Source: Candidatus Izemoplasma sp. (GTDB lineage Bacteria > Bacillota_I > Bacilli_A > Izemoplasmatales > Izemoplasmataceae). Taken from it: a DNA stretch of 8,692 nt. Position numbers and translations under genes: made by a program. Location of the stretch: the NCBI GenBank assembly GCA_021736285.1, contig JAIPGE010000050.1, forward strand, positions 1 to 8,692, written 5' to 3'. The notes under the pieces are model-generated. The model was given only the letters and a program-made list of their open reading frames with translations. It was not told the DNA's origin and did not search any database. Shown here piece by piece: positions 5,524-8,692 of the stretch (within the stretch, counting starts at the first letter, position 1; each line of letters starts with the position of its first letter).

Positions 5524-8439
5524 ATGAGAAAATTTTACATAGTGTTACTAACACTACTTACTCTATTTGTTGGTTTTGTGACAATAGATTCAATTTGGTT
5601 AAATAATCGTCAAAATGCGATGGCTTATAACGTGGATACAAGTAATCAAATAGACTACGATGAGCTATCATATTTTGATATGTCTGAATACTATGACTAT
5701 CTTGACACACATGATGATGTCTATCCTCGAGATGTTAACATTGTGATTGAGAGTAATGCTTTCGCTGTTGCTGAAGGAGGTCATCAAGTATTTTCATCAT
5801 ATCAAGACAAAAATGATGTGTTGTTAACTGATGCCGATAGTCGTGTTACATGGAGTGTTTATGTTGAAGATGGTGGATTCTATAACTTGCTGATAAATTA
5901 TTATCCTTATGAAGGAAGAAGTGCCTCAATTGAAAGGGCACTCTATATCAATGATGACATTCCGTTTTCTGGCGCAGATAACCTAACATTTCAGCGCATT
6001 TGGGGAAATGATGGTGCCATCATACAAGATGTTAATGATAATGATATTCGACCAAGTCAAGTTGAATTACCAATGTGGACATCAAGTTATTTTAAAGATC
6101 ATATCGGATATGTGAATGATCCTTATGCGTTTTACTTTGAAGAAGGTGTGAACACAATTACATTAGAGGGTATTCGAGAACCACTAATGATAGAAAGTAT
6201 TGAAATTAGAAGTACCTCAACACTCAAATCATATGCTGAAATAGCTGATGGATATGAATTCAATAATTATCAAAAAACTGAATTAGATTTATCTTTTATT
6301 CAGGCAGAAGAACATGCCTATAGCTCGTCACCAACATTATACCCATTAAATGATCGTACCAGTTCAAAAACAGTTCCGAGCAATCCCAAACTTGTGAGGC
6401 TAAACACCATTGGGGGATATAATTGGCGAGTTGCCAATGATTTTATTGCTTGGGAGTTTGAAGTAGAAGAAAGTGGCCTTTATGCCATCAGCCTTCGAGT
6501 TAAACAAAAATTAGCAACCGGTATGAATGTTTATCGGAATATTTATATTGATGATCAAATTCCATTTAAAGAAATGAAAAATTATGCATTTGCTTCATCA
6601 AATGATTGGCGAATGCAAACCTTGGGTACACAAGATGAAGCCTACTTATTTTATTTGGAAAAAGGCACACACACATTAAAAATGGAGGTTTCGTTAGGTG
6701 ATTATGGACCATTAATTGGACAAGTACAATCGTCTATTAGTAATTTGAATAAATTATATCGTGAGATTTTAGTATATACAGGTCCAGAACCTGATCAATA
6801 TCGGGATTATCAATTAACAGATCGCGTTAATAATCTTTTAGGTCGACTACAAGACGAACGAGATAATCTTAATGCAATCCGTGAGAAGATTATTGAAATA
6901 TCGGGGTCTAAGTCAGAAAAAACAGGGATCTTAGATACTGTGATTCTACAGTTAGAAGATTTTATAGAAACGCCTCGTAATATTCATAAAAATTTATCAA
7001 CTTATAACAGTAATATTTCATCATTAGGAACATTGGTATTACTGTTAAGTGCACAACCGTTAGAAATTGATTACTTCGCGCTTCATAATCCAAGTGATCA
7101 ACTTCCGTTAGCCAATGAATCTACTTTAGAAAGCATATGGTTCAGTTTTCGCAGTTTTTTAGCGACATTTAATACTGATTATTCAAACTTGGGACAAACT
7201 GAAGACTTTGAAACGAATGAATCTATTGAAGTTTGGCTTTCTATTGGTCGTGATCAAGCGAACGTTCTAAGAAAATTAATCGATGAGTCTTTTACTCTAG
7301 AAACAGGTATTAAAATTGATTTAAAATTGGTTAATGGTGCTGTATTATTGCCTGCGACATTATCTAATGTTGGGCCAGATGTTGCGATGGGATTAGGGAA
7401 TAGTATTCCAGTTAATTATGCAATGCGGAATGCTGTGTATGATATTTCACAGTTTGATGATTTTGATGAAGTTACAACGCGGTTTAAAGATAGTGCAATT
7501 GTACCATTTGAGTATGAAGGTGGACATTATGCACTTCCTGAACAACAAATATTTTTAATGATGTTTTACCGAACTGATATTTTTGAAGAGTTGGGATTAA
7601 CGCCTCCAAATACATGGGATGAAGTTATTACGCTAATTCCAGATTTACAAAAACATAATTTAGAGTTTTATCTACCAATACCAATTTCACAAGGACCAGT
7701 TATGAATTTACCACCGAATCCTGTTTATGCAACATTGTTTTATCAAAATGATGGTGAGTTTTACATTGATAATAATCTACGTAGTGGATTCAATGAAGCA
7801 AAAGGTCCTGAGATTTTTGAGATGTGGACACAATTTTATACAGATTATTCTTTTCCAGTAGAAGCAAACTTTGTAAATCGATTTCGAAGTGGACAGATGC
7901 CAATTGGACTATCGTATTATAATGTATATAATGTCTTGAGTGTGTTTGCTCCAGAGATAAGAGGCAAATGGGATTTCTTACCTGTGCCTGGAACATTGGA
8001 CACAGACGAAGCAGGATTACCATATATCCGTAGAGAGACTGTCTCAACAGGAACAGCGACAATGATTATGGAAAATTGTGATAATAAAGAAGCTGCTTGG
8101 GAATATTTAAAATGGTGGACCAGCACAGATACTCAAGTTCAATTTGGTCGGGAAATGGAAGGTATTTTAGGTGCAGCAGCACGGTATCCTTCTGCAAATG
8201 TTGAAGCGATGAGTCAGTTACCATGGACAGTTGAGGAATACTCTAAACTTGATCAACAATGGGATTGGGTTCGAGGTATTCCCGAAGTACCAGGAGGGTA
8301 TATGACAGGAAGACATTTAGATAATGCATTCCGCTTGGTATATAATGAAAGTTCAAATCCGCGTGAAACAATTTATGATTATGTGCAAATAATTAATGAT
8401 GAAATAGCAAAAAAACGCCGAGAATTCGGACTAGACTAG
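5524..8439 (+). CDS. Large membrane-anchored solute-binding protein with two carbohydrate-binding-like modules and C-terminal family 1 binding domain
   Basis: The start follows AGAGGAG with a 9-base gap. A hydrophobic segment (about residues 4-21) has no lipobox Cys; an AMA site at 32-34 is far from the hydrophobic core, so the N terminus is probably an uncleaved anchor. Residues 73-230 and 256-419 are related beta-sandwich-like modules, resembling CBM6/CBM35-type folds. They share W-x-V/F-x-VE-x-x-G-x-Y, YI-[ND]-D-x-IPF (about 141-148 and 341-348) and Y-x-FY-[FL]-E-x-G. A helical, probably coiled-coil region (about 426-555) follows. Residues about 568-971 are the binding domain: VWLSIGRDQANVLRKLID, GPDVAMGLG, ALPEQQIFLMMFYRTDI and PNTWDEV. 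I recall this GRDQ-containing, roughly 950-1000-aa architecture from Paenibacillus and related genomes, annotated only as extracellular solute-binding protein. Its stop codon overlaps the next ribosome binding site, so it is co-translated with the permease. Inferred role: capture of a glycan and hand-over to the importer. Confidence 0.88.
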   Translation: MRKFYIVLLTLLTLFVGFVTIDSIWLNNRQNAMAYNVDTSNQIDYDELSYFDMSEYYDYLDTHDDVYPRDVNIVIESNAFAVAEGGHQVFSSYQDKNDVLLTDADSRVTWSVYVEDGGFYNLLINYYPYEGRSASIERALYINDDIPFSGADNLTFQRIWGNDGAIIQDVNDNDIRPSQVELPMWTSSYFKDHIGYVNDPYAFYFEEGVNTITLEGIREPLMIESIEIRSTSTLKSYAEIADGYEFNNYQKTELDLSFIQAEEHAYSSSPTLYPLNDRTSSKTVPSNPKLVRLNTIGGYNWRVANDFIAWEFEVEESGLYAISLRVKQKLATGMNVYRNIYIDDQIPFKEMKNYAFASSNDWRMQTLGTQDEAYLFYLEKGTHTLKMEVSLGDYGPLIGQVQSSISNLNKLYREILVYTGPEPDQYRDYQLTDRVNNLLGRLQDERDNLNAIREKIIEISGSKSEKTGILDTVILQLEDFIETPRNIHKNLSTYNSNISSLGTLVLLLSAQPLEIDYFALHNPSDQLPLANESTLESIWFSFRSFLATFNTDYSNLGQTEDFETNESIEVWLSIGRDQANVLRKLIDESFTLETGIKIDLKLVNGAVLLPATLSNVGPDVAMGLGNSIPVNYAMRNAVYDISQFDDFDEVTTRFKDSAIVPFEYEGGHYALPEQQIFLMMFYRTDIFEELGLTPPNTWDEVITLIPDLQKHNLEFYLPIPISQGPVMNLPPNPVYATLFYQNDGEFYIDNNLRSGFNEAKGPEIFEMWTQFYTDYSFPVEANFVNRFRSGQMPIGLSYYNVYNVLSVFAPEIRGKWDFLPVPGTLDTDEAGLPYIRRETVSTGTATMIMENCDNKEAAWEYLKWWTSTDTQVQFGREMEGILGAAARYPSANVEAMSQLPWTVEEYSKLDQQWDWVRGIPEVPGGYMTGRHLDNAFRLVYNESSNPRETIYDYVQIINDEIAKKRREFGLD

Positions 8440-8449
8440 GAGGTACAAC

Positions 8450-8692
8450 GTGGGAGACAATGTGACTGAATTAAAACAACCCAGTAAATTTGAGTTGTTA
8501 CTTAAAAACATAAAAAAAAGTAAACATTATTATGTCTTACTAGCACCTTTTGCGATTCTTTTTTTCACGTTTACCGTGATTCCTGTCATCATGTCACTTG
8601 GCATTAGTTTTTCATATTTTAACTTGCTAGAACCACCAAAATTTATTGGTCTTGATAATTATATTAAACTTTTCTTAGAGGATGATGTTTTT
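8450..8692 (+). CDS. ABC sugar-type importer permease, MalF/UgpA-like, 3' end missing
   Basis: The first 81 residues of an inner-membrane permease are visible, and the frame stays open to the window edge. The start is the GTG at 8450: AGGAGGT (8438-8444) lies five bases upstream and overlaps the previous gene's TAG (8437-8439), pointing to translational coupling. A second GTG at 8462 would be 17 bases from that site and is less likely. A short Lys-rich cytoplasmic N terminus precedes the first membrane span (about 28-54, YVLLAPFAILFFTFTVIPVIMSLGISF), then a PPKFIGLDNYIKLF segment. The LAP...IP...S-x-x-SF pattern and FIGLDNY are typical of the carbohydrate-uptake permease family that works as a heterodimer with a MalG-like partner. 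The partner and the ATPase are not in the window. The EAA loop that would contact the ATPase lies beyond the edge. Confidence 0.93.
   Translation, partial: MGDNVTELKQPSKFELLLKNIKKSKHYYVLLAPFAILFFTFTVIPVIMSLGISFSYFNLLEPPKFIGLDNYIKLFLEDDVF

Overview
The window comes from an AT-rich, low-GC Gram-positive-type bacterium. Supporting signs are strong AGGAGG-type ribosome binding sites, a near-consensus sigma-A promoter, a lipobox lipoprotein used as an ABC transporter receptor, and poly-Lys/Arg C-terminal membrane anchors. TGG is used freely for Trp, and the genes end in TAA or TAG, so no recoded TGA is needed. The mix of degenerate bacterial Ig-like domains, DUF5011-like domains and a Cys-containing C-terminal anchor reminds me of Bacillota/Mollicutes-related lineages such as Izemoplasmatales, Haloplasma or Erysipelotrichia. 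That placement is recall and inference, not proof. The secreted proteins are strikingly acidic.

Layout, all on the + strand. (1) Bases 1-617: the 3' part of a peptidoglycan amidase of the Amidase_2/PGRP fold, with a C-terminal Ig-like module. (2) Bases 618-776: a spacer with a strong promoter (TTGACA-17-TAGAAT). (3) Bases 777-3356: an 859-aa secreted, wall- or membrane-anchored surface protein with a signal peptide, a duplicated unrecognised beta module, Ig-like domains, four 14-aa tandem repeats, and a TGCGSS-transmembrane-RKK tail. (4) Bases 3357-3789: a long non-coding region. It holds an 87-nt long-stem hairpin, a perfect bidirectional terminator, and a dense cluster of inverted repeats around a promoter with a good -10 and a poor -35. 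(5) Bases 3790-8692: the start of an ABC importer operon. It encodes an Ig-decorated solute-binding lipoprotein, then a 971-aa membrane-anchored solute-binding protein with two carbohydrate-binding-like modules, then the first 81 residues of a MalF/UgpA-type permease.

Working together: the operon looks like an oligosaccharide or glycoconjugate importer with two different surface receptors encoded upstream of the permease. The lipoprotein carries its binding domain behind a small Ig/Cys-loop stalk. The 971-aa protein has two beta modules that could hold a polymer near its C-terminal binding domain. The ATPase, second permease and any glycosidases or regulator lie beyond the right edge or elsewhere. 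The amidase and the anchored surface protein are separate transcription units that share the cell-envelope theme.

The most notable points are the Cys-containing C-terminal sorting-like signal, the two unlike receptors in one operon, the CX10C-Ig-CX10C lipoprotein stalk, and the ordered inverted-repeat array upstream of the operon. No tRNA, rRNA, CRISPR array, transposase or phage gene was seen.
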